Numbered from the stretch's first letter, positions 49,641 to 59,361 are shown. The stretch: DNA of 64,000 nt from Gammaproteobacteria bacterium (GCA_021772915.1 JAJFLB010000053.1:62001-126000); one strand, 5' to 3'. Made by a program: numbers and translations. Notes: generated by a model from the sequence alone, not told the origin.

Positions 49641-50390
49641 ATGACAGATGCATTAAAAAACCACCTCCTCACGGTTCTCATCCCAAACTTTAACTACGGG
49701 GAATACATTGGGAAGGCGATCGACAGCGTCATGACGCAGGATTACCCCGACATTGAGCTCATCATCGTCGATGATGGAAGCACGGATGACTCTGTTGCCG
49801 AAATTCAGAGAAAACTCAAGGAAAGCAACGGTCTGCGCAAAAGTGAGCTGCTGGTCCTTGGGCAAAACCGGGGCAAATTGGGTGCAATCAATGCGGCGTT
49901 CGATCAACTGAGGGGCGAATACCTGATTACGCTGGATGCAGATGATTGGTTGAGTCCAAGTTATGCCAGCCGTTGTATCGCCGAGCTGCGCCAAAGACGC
50001 TTGCGTGACTCAAATCTTGGCTTCATTTACAGTGATTGCAACCTGGTTGATCAGTTTGGAAACGCAATCGACTACGGGCGTTCAACCACTTTTAAGCGCA
50101 GTCTTGTAGAGAAACTGAGTTTTCTGCCCGAACCGGCGTTGATGCTGACTCGTGCGTTTAAGGCGGTAATGCCATTCGATGAAACCATTCGAGTGGCGAC
50201 CAAACATCACAAATGGTGTCGTGTCGTCGACAACGGCTGGACGGGCTATCATATCGCTGAGCCTTTGTTCTATTACCGTATGCACACAGACAATATGTCC
50301 GGGATCGGAAAACGGATCATCGGGGAAGCTGAAAAAGGTGAGTACGGCGAACGAATCCTATCGGGTTACTGGGGCACTGCCAAGGCTTGA
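49641..50390 (+). CDS. Family 2 glycosyltransferase
   Basis: GT-A fold. The N-terminal TVLIPNFNYGEYIGKAIDSVMTQDYPDIELIIVDDGSTDDS binds the nucleotide sugar. The DxD-like TLDADDWLSPSYA binds metal, and HHKWCRVVDNGWTGYHIAEPLFYYRMH is typical of the acceptor part. Length 249 residues with no membrane segment. It probably adds one sugar in the glycan pathway encoded around it; the specificity is unknown. Confidence 0.9.
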   Translation: MTDALKNHLLTVLIPNFNYGEYIGKAIDSVMTQDYPDIELIIVDDGSTDDSVAEIQRKLKESNGLRKSELLVLGQNRGKLGAINAAFDQLRGEYLITLDADDWLSPSYASRCIAELRQRRLRDSNLGFIYSDCNLVDQFGNAIDYGRSTTFKRSLVEKLSFLPEPALMLTRAFKAVMPFDETIRVATKHHKWCRVVDNGWTGYHIAEPLFYYRMHTDNMSGIGKRIIGEAEKGEYGERILSGYWGTAKA

Positions 50391-50468
50391 GTAGTAATAA
50401 CGAGGGGTCAACTTCCAGCGTCTTCGTAGCGGTGCTGTGAGCACTGTTTGGCCGCCATTCATTTGTGT

Positions 50469-51899
50469 ATGAATAATATGACTTCAAATCCCCTGAAGGC
50501 TTATGGTAACTGGATTGCTGATGTTGGCCATGACTGGCCGCAGGCCGCAGTGGAATCGGCGTATCGGGAACTGATTGACACCGTTGCCGTTATGATACCC
50601 GGCTCTGTTACGCCGGTTGCGCGCAAGGTTTTAGCTCGGATAGGTCAATGGGGCCAGGGCTCCTGTACTGCGGTAGGAACGACACAACAACTGGCTCTAC
50701 CCTGGGCTGCGCTTGTCAATGGTACTGCTGGTCATGCGCTGGACTTTGATGACAACTTCGACCCGGCAAAGGGGCATATCTCTACGGTCTTGTGGCCGGC
50801 AATTCTCGCGTTGGCAGAACAACAGGACAGCTCGCCGCAAGATTGCCTGGACGCCTATCTCGTTGCGCTTCAGATCCAGGGGCGTATAGGACAGGGTCTC
50901 AACCCGACACACCGCAAACGTGGCTGGCATGCGACGGCAACTACCGGAGCCCTTGGTGCTGCCGCTGCCGCTGCAAGATTGCTCCACCTCGATGGTACAC
51001 AAGCCGCCATGGCATTATCGTTGGCAACCAGCACGGCTGGTGGTTTCATGTCTCAGTTTGGGACCATGGCCAAACCGATGCATGCGGGTCAGGCCGCACA
51101 GGGTGGACTTCAGTCAGCCTGTTTTGCACAAGATGGTATGACAGCGGGCTGGCACACTCTTGATGGCCCTATTGGTATGAATACCCTGATGGTGGGCCCT
51201 GACCGGGAAGAGTTGCGGGCTGCCATCGGTGAGCCAGAACATGGGCAGACCCTGAGTTTCGAAACAGAATCCATCGGCGAACCCCTGTTGATTATTGAGC
51301 ACAAGTTCCGGGTAAAACGTTTCCCAACCTGTGGCAGTGCACATCGATCCCTGGACGCGGTGCTTGCTTTACGAGAAAAGCATGGATTCAGGGCCGTGGA
51401 TATTGAGCGTGTTGATGTCTATGCTCCAGCAATGCACCTCAAGAATCTTATGTACCATCGACCTGAAGATGGATTGCAGGGAAAGTTTTCAGTGGAGTAC
51501 CCGGTTGCCTGTGCAATAATTCAGGGACACTGCACACTCGCCGACTTCACCGATGAAGCGGTTGCCCGAACTGAGTACCGCTCGTTATTTGAACGCATCC
51601 ACCGCCACCCCATCGACGTGCCCGAGACTGAGATGGATACCAGAATCAAGATTACACTTGGTGATGGTCGGGTTGTTGAAAAATCGGTTTTCATGGCTCT
51701 GGGCAGCAAAACAGCACCCTTTAGCACGGAACAGTACTGGCAAAAATTTGAGCAATGCACTTCTGCTGTGATGTCGCGGGATGATCAGCATCGCCTGAAG
51801 CAGGCATTGGAGGAATTTACGTCGCTCTCCACTGCCAGTGAAATGACCCGTTGCATGGGAGTTGACTTGAGCCCTGTTGGTCCGTCTGGTCCAGTATGA
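50469..51899 (+). CDS. MmgE/PrpD-family protein
   Basis: Fold of 2-methylcitrate dehydratase and cis-aconitate decarboxylase. Family features are VNGTAGHALDFDDNFDP, GKGHIS-like KGHISTVLWPAILAL, GWHATATTGALGAAAAAARLL, AKPMHAGQAAQGGL and FPTCGSAHRSLDAVLAL. Length 476 residues from ATG 50469 (TTG 50448 is also in frame). A methylcitrate-cycle role is unlikely, since no prp genes are present. Its stop overlaps the next gene, a nucleotidyltransferase, by 4 bases, suggesting that it makes or modifies an activated small molecule. Confidence 0.85.
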   Translation: MNNMTSNPLKAYGNWIADVGHDWPQAAVESAYRELIDTVAVMIPGSVTPVARKVLARIGQWGQGSCTAVGTTQQLALPWAALVNGTAGHALDFDDNFDPAKGHISTVLWPAILALAEQQDSSPQDCLDAYLVALQIQGRIGQGLNPTHRKRGWHATATTGALGAAAAAARLLHLDGTQAAMALSLATSTAGGFMSQFGTMAKPMHAGQAAQGGLQSACFAQDGMTAGWHTLDGPIGMNTLMVGPDREELRAAIGEPEHGQTLSFETESIGEPLLIIEHKFRVKRFPTCGSAHRSLDAVLALREKHGFRAVDIERVDVYAPAMHLKNLMYHRPEDGLQGKFSVEYPVACAIIQGHCTLADFTDEAVARTEYRSLFERIHRHPIDVPETEMDTRIKITLGDGRVVEKSVFMALGSKTAPFSTEQYWQKFEQCTSAVMSRDDQHRLKQALEEFTSLSTASEMTRCMGVDLSPVGPSGPV

Positions 51900-52714
51900 G
51901 TGGTGAAGAGACCTCTGTTCAGCCTGTAACAGCACTGGTTCTGGCCGCCAGTCGGCAAGGCATTGATGACCCCGTAGCCAAACTGCAAAACAAATCCCAC
52001 AAATGCCTGGTAACCGTTGATGGTGTGGCAATGATTGAACGGGTCGTGCAGACCCTCATCGATAGCGCGTGCTTCGGGCGTATCTTTATTTCCATTGAAG
52101 GCGAATACGTGCTGGAAGAGTTAACTTCGGTCACGCGCTGGCTCAATGAGGGGACGGTCGAATTGATCACGAGTTCCGGAAATCTTGCCGATAGTGTGGT
52201 CAATGTCAACCGAACGGTAAGTAGTCCGCTTCCACTGGTCATTACCACGGCAGATAATGTGCTGCACACTCCCGAGCTGGTGCGTTTTTTTGTAACCGCT
52301 TTTAGCAAATCTGCGGGAGACGCGTCCGTTGCGGTCACTCCTGAGAGCACGGTACTTGAGGAATACCCAAGTGGGGAATTCGGGTTCTTCCGGTTCAGGG
52401 ACGGTGGGTATTCGTTTTGCAACCTGTTTGGTATCGGATCTTCCCGCGGACTTGAAGCTGCAGAGATATTCCGAACTGGTGGACAGTTCAGAAAACACCC
52501 CTGGCGTATACTCAAAGTGTTTGGTGCCTTACCACTGCTTCTTTACAAGTGGCGTCTTCTTGCGCTCGATAGTTTCGTCCGTCGAGTCACACGCAAGCTT
52601 GGCATTACCATCAACACAGTGCGTCTTCCATACGCCTTCGCACCTATCGATGTTGACAATCCAAAGACTTTCGCCTTCAGCGAGCGGGTAATTAGAGACC
52701 GTTTGAAGGGGTAA
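51896..52714 (+). CDS. MobA-like nucleotidyltransferase
   Basis: NTP-transferase Rossmann-like domain. The N-terminal TALVLAASRQGIDDPVAKLQNKSHKCLVTVDGVAMIERVV carries a variant signature loop and the Lys that contacts the base/phosphate. PLVITTADNVLHTPELV supplies the metal-binding Asp, and the end has PIDVDNPKTFAFSERVI. Length 272 residues. It probably activates a sugar or other acid/alcohol as a nucleotide conjugate. Start-stop overlap with the MmgE/PrpD gene argues for a shared pathway. Confidence 0.82.
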   Translation: MSGEETSVQPVTALVLAASRQGIDDPVAKLQNKSHKCLVTVDGVAMIERVVQTLIDSACFGRIFISIEGEYVLEELTSVTRWLNEGTVELITSSGNLADSVVNVNRTVSSPLPLVITTADNVLHTPELVRFFVTAFSKSAGDASVAVTPESTVLEEYPSGEFGFFRFRDGGYSFCNLFGIGSSRGLEAAEIFRTGGQFRKHPWRILKVFGALPLLLYKWRLLALDSFVRRVTRKLGITINTVRLPYAFAPIDVDNPKTFAFSERVIRDRLKG

Positions 52715-52852
52715 GTACCCACCGCCAGACTAGCGAATTCATGCTCAGTTGTCGGCGGAATGCACGGGGGTACAAAAACAATGCTGTAAGTCATTGGGTA
52801 CCTTTAATAAGATACGACTACTTTCGTATTGTGAAATCGCACGGTTGTCCGC

Positions 52853-54430
52853 TTGGAAACTGCAAAAAAATACATTGGTAGTGGGCGCTCAGCCAGGGTT
52901 TTTCTGTACTCCCGGGATGGCAGAGACATTGCTACAAAAACCTTCACAGGGGAAGGCACAAGCAAAGCCGTACTGTTTTTATTAACTGGCTCAGCCAACC
53001 CCTATACCTGGTGCGAACAGGCAATCCAATCAGCAATCCTAAGAAGAAAACTGCTTGCATATCTTTGCAAGTACTGGTTCAAAGACAGCGTCAGACTACC
53101 CGAAACATTTGACTATCGTTGGAACCCAAAACACAAAGCCTACGAAATAGACATGGAGTTTGTCGCCGGTCAGCACGCCCCTTTGCTTAATCCATTCCAA
53201 GATCACCCGACAGATTATATAAAACTGCTGAGGCGGGATGTCATGGAGCCACTTCAGGCGAACCTGATTGAGTCGGGTTTCGATGGATTGGTTTGGCAGG
53301 CTGGTAAAGGAAATCCAGTTGCTGCCAGTAATTTTATGTTGACCCGCAACACAGATAGTTCCGATTATTGGACCTGGGTCGATCTTGAGTCCGGATTGCC
53401 GGCGTTGTTTGCGCTAAACCCTCTTGCCACTGTTCTTTACTATCTGCCAATGTGTATCAAGCACAAGGGCTGGCTGTTTGATGATGTGGACACCACGCGA
53501 CTAGGAGAGTATCTGATCGCCCGGAAGGGCGAAATCGAAAATGACCTGGGTGAAGATGTGTTTGCGCAGTTAATTACGTACCGCACTTGTCTTGAAGAAT
53601 CACAGCGGGTTTGGAAAAACATTTCCAGACATGAGAGAAGTCTTTGTTACGCCTATACCCAAAAACATATAACTACAGGTGAAAGAGATTTTTTTGCGGA
53701 CAAGCCACTACGCTGGTTCAAAAAATATACACAGCGTAATCTGTCATCCTTTTTTTCTACGCTTAAACTGAAGCTGACCAAACTAACGAATTCCATCTAC
53801 ACCTATAGGTACAAAAAACAGTTTCATCGACTCTATCGTTATGCAATCAACAGCCACTACAGATGGGGAACTATCCGTTGGTTCCTCAAAAAGGAAATTG
53901 ACAGGTGGTATTTCCGGGGCTTTTTGACGACGGCAGAAAGAGAACTTTTGCGCAAGGCCTTACATTTTGATGATACGAGTGCTTACCTGACTGATTTTAG
54001 TATCCATATCGGTCTGAAGCCACTATACAAGCCTTTTCAGTGGGGGCTCGTGCCGGTTTTGGTGGCCACCGGCAACGTGAGTATAGGATCCGGGGCCTTA
54101 CTGGTGTTGTGGACTGGTCCATTTGTCAGAACCGTATATACGCTGTGGAGAATCTCTCATGGCCTGGTGAAGCTGAGACCTCACTATCCATTGGTCGCCC
54201 TGGTTGTTGGCACGCTGCCGGTGATTGGGAATTTTGCGTATCCAATGGAAATCCTGTACCGGGGAACAGGAAAGGAGAATATGATGGGTAAGTTTATTAC
54301 TTGTTCACTGAGTTCCAAAATTGGGGCCAAAATCCCGGTCTGGGGGGGCAGGGATTCTGAACTTGAGCACTTTTTTGGTCGATTTGGACATGGTATAAGA
54401 AATTTGCGATCCAGGTCCCGCACAAATTGA
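52853..54430 (+). CDS. Kinase-like protein with C-terminal membrane region
   Basis: The N-terminal 200 residues resemble a protein-kinase/lipid-sugar-kinase fold: glycine loop YIGSGRSARVFLY, ATP-binding Lys in IATKTF, a catalytic-loop-like NPVAASNFMLT and metal Asp in WTWVDLESG. The HRD Asp is not evident. The middle is basic and aromatic. The end has two or three membrane segments (GLVPVLVATGNVSIGSGALLVLW; YPLVALVVGTLPVIGNFAYPM). Length 525 residues. The TTG start at 52853 is the only one after an upstream in-frame stop. It may phosphorylate a lipid-linked sugar, but this is inference. Confidence 0.65.
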   Translation: METAKKYIGSGRSARVFLYSRDGRDIATKTFTGEGTSKAVLFLLTGSANPYTWCEQAIQSAILRRKLLAYLCKYWFKDSVRLPETFDYRWNPKHKAYEIDMEFVAGQHAPLLNPFQDHPTDYIKLLRRDVMEPLQANLIESGFDGLVWQAGKGNPVAASNFMLTRNTDSSDYWTWVDLESGLPALFALNPLATVLYYLPMCIKHKGWLFDDVDTTRLGEYLIARKGEIENDLGEDVFAQLITYRTCLEESQRVWKNISRHERSLCYAYTQKHITTGERDFFADKPLRWFKKYTQRNLSSFFSTLKLKLTKLTNSIYTYRYKKQFHRLYRYAINSHYRWGTIRWFLKKEIDRWYFRGFLTTAERELLRKALHFDDTSAYLTDFSIHIGLKPLYKPFQWGLVPVLVATGNVSIGSGALLVLWTGPFVRTVYTLWRISHGLVKLRPHYPLVALVVGTLPVIGNFAYPMEILYRGTGKENMMGKFITCSLSSKIGAKIPVWGGRDSELEHFFGRFGHGIRNLRSRSRTN

Positions 54431-54496
54431 GTTTCTGCGGGATTCCGGCTTCCGAAAGGCACAAGAAAAAGATCAGGCAGCAAAGGAGTGAAACAC

Positions 54497-55105
54497 ATGG
54501 CCTTTATCAACACCATCCCGGTTGAACAGGCGAGTGGCAGGCTGGAGAAAATCTATACACGTGTACAGGACCCGAGTGGGCAGGTGGACAATATATTTCT
54601 GGCCCACAGCCTACGTCCGCATACCATTGAAGGTCACATGGCTCTATATAAATCGGTTCTACACCATAGCGGTAACCGGTTACCCGAGTGGTACATGGAG
54701 GCGGTTGGTGTGCTGGTCAGTCAGCTAAATGGTTGCGATTATTGTGCGGACCACCATGCTGCGGGGTTACAGAGGTTGTTGGTAGCTGTGAGCATGGATT
54801 ACAAAGCCTATACGGCAGCCCTCAATCAACCGCTTGCGGGTGAGCCTTTTACGCCAAGAGAACAACTGGGTCTGGCTTACGCGCGTAAGCTGACACATGC
54901 ACCGGGTCATATTGAACAAGGGGATATTGATTCCTTGCGTGCTGCAGGTTTTGATGACGGTGAGATATTGGAGTTAAACCAGGTGGTTGCCTATTTTGCC
55001 TACGCCAATCGTACCGTTGCAGGTCTGGGGGTTAATACTGAAGGTGAGACGCTTGGCTTGTCACCGGCCACGGGGGATGACAAAAGTGCCTGGACGCACG
55101 GGTAG
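54497..55105 (+). CDS. AhpD-like carboxymuconolactone-decarboxylase-family protein
   Basis: Peroxidase-related alkylhydroperoxidase fold. The redox motif NGCDYCADHHAAGL has CxxC plus the conserved His, and the C-terminal helices YARKLTHAPGHI and VVAYFAYANRTVAGLGV match the family. Length 202 residues from ATG 54497, which has AAGGAG eight bases upstream. It probably reduces peroxides or oxidised thiols. Its stop codon directly abuts the convergent HAD gene's stop. Confidence 0.88.
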   Translation: MAFINTIPVEQASGRLEKIYTRVQDPSGQVDNIFLAHSLRPHTIEGHMALYKSVLHHSGNRLPEWYMEAVGVLVSQLNGCDYCADHHAAGLQRLLVAVSMDYKAYTAALNQPLAGEPFTPREQLGLAYARKLTHAPGHIEQGDIDSLRAAGFDDGEILELNQVVAYFAYANRTVAGLGVNTEGETLGLSPATGDDKSAWTHG

Positions 55106-56017
55106 TTACTTACAATCGGCAGGCAGCACCGCGCTACTCAAATCAAAATTATTCTCTCCAAGCACGCTCTGTAGCGTCCGCAAGGCCTGCTCGATTGATT
55201 TCCATTGAGCATTGGCCTGAGTGGGATCAAAATTTTGTACATTCAAATCTTCTCCGGTGTAGTGCCAGGCGTGTACCGGAACATCGAGTGCACTGAAAGT
55301 ATTTATCATTTGGTCTAGATTTTTCTGTTTGTCATCTGCCATGACGATAACGGCGGGCATGTTGGTGCCCGTTTTTTCTAACAAGGTGTTAAGCATTTGG
55401 CCCTTGTGCTGGCCTGCAGTCATAAACACACCATCTTCGTAGCGTGTCAGGCGTCCGTTTTCCACGGGCACAAAGGACTGTGCATAACCACCAACCGGAC
55501 CGAAAGCAGATCGGGAAAAACTATAGTTATTACGGCGCAGTTCACGGAATGTCTGCAGTCTGTATGCTGGTCCGCGAGAGGTCACTGCGATCGTGGTTAT
55601 GTTTCTCTCCTGGATAGTGCGCAACTGCCTGGCAGCATCAGCTTGTGTTGGACGCATGGCGCCGGCGAAAAACAACGCACCCTGAACCGCGAAGCGGTTG
55701 CCAACATTCCACGGGTTGCACCGGTCTTCCTTGCTCAGGTGACTCTGCCATTCATACCACTGGTCGGAGCCCAGCGGTTGTTCCATGGCCAGCAAAGTGT
55801 TGTCAATATCAAACACCATCAACACGTTTCCAGAGCTGACCTGCTCAGCAAGGAGAAGAGCATCACGTGATACATCGGCCAGGTCGGCGGTTTCCCTGTT
55901 TAAGGTTTGAATTGGGCTGCTGTGGTTGCTCGTTTGCTCAATGGCAGTGCACGCGGTCAGGAAGGCAATGGCGATGCCGGCTCCCAGAGATCGTAGCGTA
56001 ATTATTGAATTTGCCAT
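55106..56017 (-). CDS. HAD-superfamily (DUF2608-like) lipoprotein
   Basis: The signal ends AIAFLTAC, a lipobox, so it is probably a lipoprotein. The first HAD motif is VLMVFDIDNTLLAMEQPLGSDQWYEWQ, the Thr/Ser motif IAVTSRGPAYRLQT follows, and the third region is HKGQMLNTLLEK ... VIVMADDKQKN with the terminal Asp pair. This pattern matches the DUF2608 group of secreted HAD proteins; the substrate is unknown. ATG 56017 was chosen as it begins the signal peptide; the frame is open upstream to 56185. Length 303 residues. Confidence 0.85.
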   Translation of the reverse strand: MANSIITLRSLGAGIAIAFLTACTAIEQTSNHSSPIQTLNRETADLADVSRDALLLAEQVSSGNVLMVFDIDNTLLAMEQPLGSDQWYEWQSHLSKEDRCNPWNVGNRFAVQGALFFAGAMRPTQADAARQLRTIQERNITTIAVTSRGPAYRLQTFRELRRNNYSFSRSAFGPVGGYAQSFVPVENGRLTRYEDGVFMTAGQHKGQMLNTLLEKTGTNMPAVIVMADDKQKNLDQMINTFSALDVPVHAWHYTGEDLNVQNFDPTQANAQWKSIEQALRTLQSVLGENNFDLSSAVLPADCK

Positions 56018-56396
56018 GTTCAGTATTCTTAAGCCCAAAGTGTTGGCACTATGCCAGCGGGACGGTGCGTGGTCAAACCTGGGGTGGTAATTCTGGGTAT
56101 GGGATGTGCAAGTTTGAGGGGTGTATATTTGATTTATAAAAAAGAATAAAAACAAATATATATAGGTTATAGTTAATGTTAACAATTATCATAAGATTAT
56201 AAATCATACCGCATCTGGAAGAGAGAGGGATTGACTCGAACCTTCCATGGTCCTCGCTCAGCGGGCGTCTCCTTCGTCGACGTCTCCCTGGGCTATCCTG
56301 CCCAGTGGTCGAACCCCTGGTGCTGCACACAGCGTCCTCAACCCTTGTCTTTCAGTCAGAAACAAAGAACCCCGCTGGTGCGGGGTTCTTTGTTTC
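56018..56396. other. Intergenic region with degenerate tRNA-Ser-like sequence
   Basis: An AT-rich stretch (56110-56210) probably holds the promoter of the HAD gene. At 56217-56287 the sequence resembles part of the neighbouring tRNA-Ser: it shares GAGAGAGGGATT, then TCGAACC after a 3-base insertion, and CTCCTTC further on. It lacks pairable acceptor arms and is probably a decayed tRNA copy. Confidence 0.45.
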
Positions 56397-56398
56397 TG
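56357..56398. terminator. Strong terminator behind tRNA-Ser
   Basis: A perfect 19-bp stem (56357-56375 with 56380-56398) and a 4-base loop. The GC core CCCCGC/GCGGGG is flanked by A/T-rich ends, so it can act on both strands. It touches the CCA end of tRNA-Ser. Confidence 0.85.
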
Positions 56399-56487
56399 GC
56401 GGAGAGAGAGGGATTCGAACCCTCGATACGCTATTAACGTATACACACTTTCCAGGCGTGCTCCTTCAGCCACTCGGACACCTCTCC
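56397..56487 (-). tRNA. tRNA-Ser (GGA)
   Basis: A 91-base class II tRNA on the minus strand with encoded CCA. Acceptor GGAGAGG/TCTCTCC, anticodon loop with GGA (CTGGAAAG), long variable arm TACGTTAATAGCGTA and T loop GGTTCGAATCC. Confidence 0.96.
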
Positions 56488-56545
56488 GTAATCGGCCGCC
56501 ATTTTATCAGCTATTCGCGTGTCAATCCCACCTGCTAGTCATAGG

Positions 56546-56574
56546 TTGACATTCATACGTCCCAAAAGGATAAT
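56546..56574 (+). promoter_or_regulatory. Sigma-70 promoter of the tRNA array
   Basis: A perfect TTGACA (56546-56551), 17 bases, then GATAAT (56569-56574), followed by a GC-rich discriminator. Transcription should start near 56581, about 38 bases before tRNA-Arg(ACG). Confidence 0.75.
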
Positions 56575-56618
56575 TCGCTGCCCTCGCAAGGCGTGTAGCC
56601 TTGTGTAGTGAGCATACT

Positions 56619-56695
56619 GCGCCCGTAGCTCAGCTGGATAGAGTACCCGGCTACGAACCGGGCGGTCGGGAGTTCGAATCTCTCCGGGCGCGCCA
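56619..56695 (+). tRNA. tRNA-Arg (ACG)
   Basis: 77 bases with CCA. Acceptor GCGCCCG/CGGGCGC, anticodon loop CTACGAA with ACG (inosine at 34 expected), T loop AGTTCGAATCT. Confidence 0.97.
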
Positions 56696-56702
56696 TACTT
56701 CC

Positions 56703-56730
56703 AAGGTCACCCATGATTGGGTGGCCTTTT
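56703..56730 (+). terminator. Hairpin with T run after tRNA-Arg(ACG)
   Basis: AAGGTCACCCA, loop TGAT, TGGGTGGCCTT with one G-T pair and a short T run. It could be a terminator or a processing signal inside the tRNA array. Confidence 0.55.
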
Positions 56731-56818
56731 GAATTTATTGGGTTTTTGATTGCTCAGACGGTGCAAATGGATTGACGCAATTTGCCTAAGTCCGTAACAT
56801 CGTCTGGCTAACCGGTGT

Positions 56819-56895
56819 CGGGGTGTAGCGCAGCCTGGTAGCGCAACTGCTTTGGGAGCAGTGGGTCGGGAGTTCGAATCTCTCCACCCCGACCA
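56819..56895 (+). tRNA. tRNA-Pro (TGG)
   Basis: 77 bases with CCA. Acceptor CGGGGTG/CACCCCG, anticodon loop TTTGGGA with TGG, T loop AGTTCGAATCT. Confidence 0.97.
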
Positions 56896-56902
56896 TTTTT
56901 TT

Positions 56903-56979
<77 letters not shown>

Positions 56980-57044
56980 GATTTAGTTGTTGGCGGGAGG
57001 GCTCTATCCAGTTGGTATAATTACGACAGGCAAGTTGTAACAAT

Positions 57045-57121
57045 GGTGGGCGTAGCTCAGTTGGTAGAGCTCCGGATTGTGATTCCGGCGGTCGTGGGTT
57101 CGATCCCCATCGTCCACCCCA
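57045..57121 (+). tRNA. tRNA-His (GTG)
   Basis: 77 bases including the extra 5' G(-1) and CCA. Acceptor GTGGGCG/CGTCCAC, anticodon loop TTGTGAT with GTG, discriminator C as needed for histidine. Confidence 0.97.
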
Positions 57122-57157
57122 GTTGATGAAACAGGTTTTATACCTGTGCAGGCAAGC

Positions 57158-57233
57158 GGGCCATTAGCTCAATTGGCAGAGCAGTAGACTCTTAATCTAT
57201 TGGTTCTAGGTTCGAGTCCTAGATGGCCCACCA
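57158..57233 (+). tRNA. tRNA-Lys (CTT)
   Basis: 76 bases with CCA. Acceptor GGGCCAT/ATGGCCC, anticodon loop CTCTTAA with CTT, T loop GGTTCGAGTCC. Confidence 0.96.
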
Positions 57234-57269
57234 CATTTTTCCCGACGGGATATCAGTTCGGACAATGAT

Positions 57270-57355
<86 letters not shown>

Positions 57356-57424
57356 TTTGAATCGCCGCGGCCGATAACAAAAAACCGACTAAGACAAGAC
57401 ACCAACGAGAGGTTGACAGTATCC

Positions 57425-58738
57425 ATGCAAGTTTCAGTTGAAGATACCAGCGCGATAGAAAAGCGTTTGAAAATTCAGGTTCCGATTGAGGAAATCAGGA
57501 AACAGATTGATGCGCGGTTGCGTGAAATTGGCAAACAGGTCAACCTGAAAGGTTTCCGCCCGGGCCGCATCCCTTTCAAAGTTCTACGTCAGCGTTATGG
57601 ACAACAGGCTAAACAGGATGTCATTCAGCAATCGTCCCAAAATAACTTGGAGAAGGCAATCCAGCAGGAGTCACTGCGTCTCGCAGCGATGCCGAGACTG
57701 GAAGAAGCTCCGGTTCTGGATGACGAGACGGGTCTGGAGATAAATGCGATCATCGAAGTTTACCCGGAGTTCGAAACGATTGAAGTTGCGGGGATTGCAA
57801 TCGAGCGCCCGGAAGTCAGTGTGACTGATGACGACGTGGTTGAAATGCTGGAAACTCTCAAAAAACAAAAAATGAACTGGTCGAATGTAGATCGCAAGCC
57901 GAAAGCCGGTGAGCGGGCACTGGTTGAGTACGTAGCGGAAACGGAGTCTGGCAGAGTACCTGAAAAGGGTAAGCATCGACTGGCTGTCATTCTGGGTGAA
58001 TCTGGTTTTGAGCAGCTTGAGACTGCTGTCACTGGCATGTCTGCAGGAGATGAGGCAGACCTTGAGCTGGAATTCCCGGCTGATTACCGCGAACCTGAGC
58101 TGGCTGGCCAAAAAGCCAAGGTTGCCCTGACTTTGTCCAATGTACAGGAAGGCGAGCTGCCTGGAGTTGATGAGGAATTCATCCGCTCATTTGGGGTTCA
58201 AAGTGGCGTTGTGGAAGATCTCAATACGGAAATAAGAAGTAATTTGGAACGCGAGTTGAACCAGGCAGTTGGTACGCAACTCAAGACCCAACTGACCGAA
58301 CGTTTATTGGAAATGCACGCAGATATGGAGGTGCCCGAGAGCATTGTCAGTAATGAGGCCAGTAACCTCTTGCAGCAGGCATTACGTGGGGCCGAAATTG
58401 ATGTGACAGCGGAGATGCTGGAGCACTTCAGGGAGCCGGCCAGAAAACGTGTTCGCAGCGGTCTTTTACTGGCTGAGCTGGCTCGTCAGAATGATATTGT
58501 TATTAATGCCGACAAGGTACGCGAGGCTATTGAGGAGATTGCTCAAACCTACGAAGATCCCCGTGAAGTTGTGCAAATGTATTATCAGGACCAGCGCTTA
58601 TTGCAGGCGATCGAAAACTCAGTGCTGGAGAACCAAGTGGTTGACTGGGTTGTCGAAAACGCTAAAGTAACGGACAAACCAATGGGCTTTCAGGATGTCA
58701 TTGACTCTGCGACCCAGGCAGCAGGCCAGCAAACATGA
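57425..58738 (+). CDS. tig: Trigger factor
   Basis: Ribosome-bound chaperone for nascent chains. The N-terminal ribosome-binding domain has GFRPGRIP (residues about 44-51). The FKBP-type domain lies at about residues 155-235, followed by the long helical C-terminal domain. Length 437 residues from ATG 57425; the open frame extends into the tRNA-Leu gene, which is artefactual. It overlaps clpP by 4 bases, so tig and clpP are probably co-translated. Confidence 0.97.
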   Translation: MQVSVEDTSAIEKRLKIQVPIEEIRKQIDARLREIGKQVNLKGFRPGRIPFKVLRQRYGQQAKQDVIQQSSQNNLEKAIQQESLRLAAMPRLEEAPVLDDETGLEINAIIEVYPEFETIEVAGIAIERPEVSVTDDDVVEMLETLKKQKMNWSNVDRKPKAGERALVEYVAETESGRVPEKGKHRLAVILGESGFEQLETAVTGMSAGDEADLELEFPADYREPELAGQKAKVALTLSNVQEGELPGVDEEFIRSFGVQSGVVEDLNTEIRSNLERELNQAVGTQLKTQLTERLLEMHADMEVPESIVSNEASNLLQQALRGAEIDVTAEMLEHFREPARKRVRSGLLLAELARQNDIVINADKVREAIEEIAQTYEDPREVVQMYYQDQRLLQAIENSVLENQVVDWVVENAKVTDKPMGFQDVIDSATQAAGQQT

Positions 58739-59361
58739 AAATCGAAACAAGAGCTCTGAATCTGGTCCCCATGGTGGTTGAACAAACGCCCCGTGGTGAA
58801 CGGGCATATGATATTTATTCGCGTTTGCTGAAGGAGCGTGTAATCTTTCTGGTCGGTCAGGTTGATGATCATACGGCCAATGTAATTGTTGCTCAAATGC
58901 TGTTTCTTGAGTCCGAAAATCCGGACAAGGACATCAACTTTTATATTAATAGTCCAGGTGGTCCGGTCAGTGCGGGTCTGGCAATTTACGATACGATGCA
59001 GTTTATCAAGCCGGATGTCAGTACCATGTGTATTGGCCAGGCTGCTAGTATGGGTGCAATGCTGTTAGCGGCAGGGGCTAAAGGTAAACGTTATTGTCTG
59101 CCCCATTCTCGGGTGATGATTCATCAACCACTGGGCGGTTTTCAAGGACAGGCCACGGACATCGATATTCACGCCCGGGAAATTCTAAAAATTCGTAAAC
59201 AGCTGAATAAATTACTGGCGGCGCACTGTGGCCGGTCGGTCGAAGATATTGCCCGTGATACCGAGCGGGATAACTTCATGAGTCCACAGGAAGCCAGGGA
59301 CTATGGTTTGATCGATGAGTTGATCGAAAGCCGAAAAGATGACGGCGACGGAAAAAAATAG
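58735..59361 (+). CDS. clpP: ATP-dependent Clp protease proteolytic subunit
   Basis: Serine protease chamber that works with ClpX. The catalytic Ser is in [11 protein letters not shown] and the His in [11 protein letters not shown], followed by the triad Asp region. The N-terminal [30 protein letters not shown] is canonical. Length 208 residues. Confidence 0.98.
   Translation: MKIETRALNLVPMVVEQTPRGERAYDIYSRLLKERVIFLVGQVDDHTANVIVAQMLFLESENPDKDINFYINSPGGPVSAGLAIYDTMQFIKPDVSTMCIGQAASMGAMLLAAGAKGKRYCLPHSRVMIHQPLGGFQGQATDIDIHAREILKIRKQLNKLLAAHCGRSVEDIARDTERDNFMSPQEARDYGLIDELIESRKDDGDGKK

Noticed and set aside
56217..56287. A functional second tRNA-Ser
   Set aside because: The acceptor and anticodon arms cannot pair and a 3-base insertion breaks the T arm.
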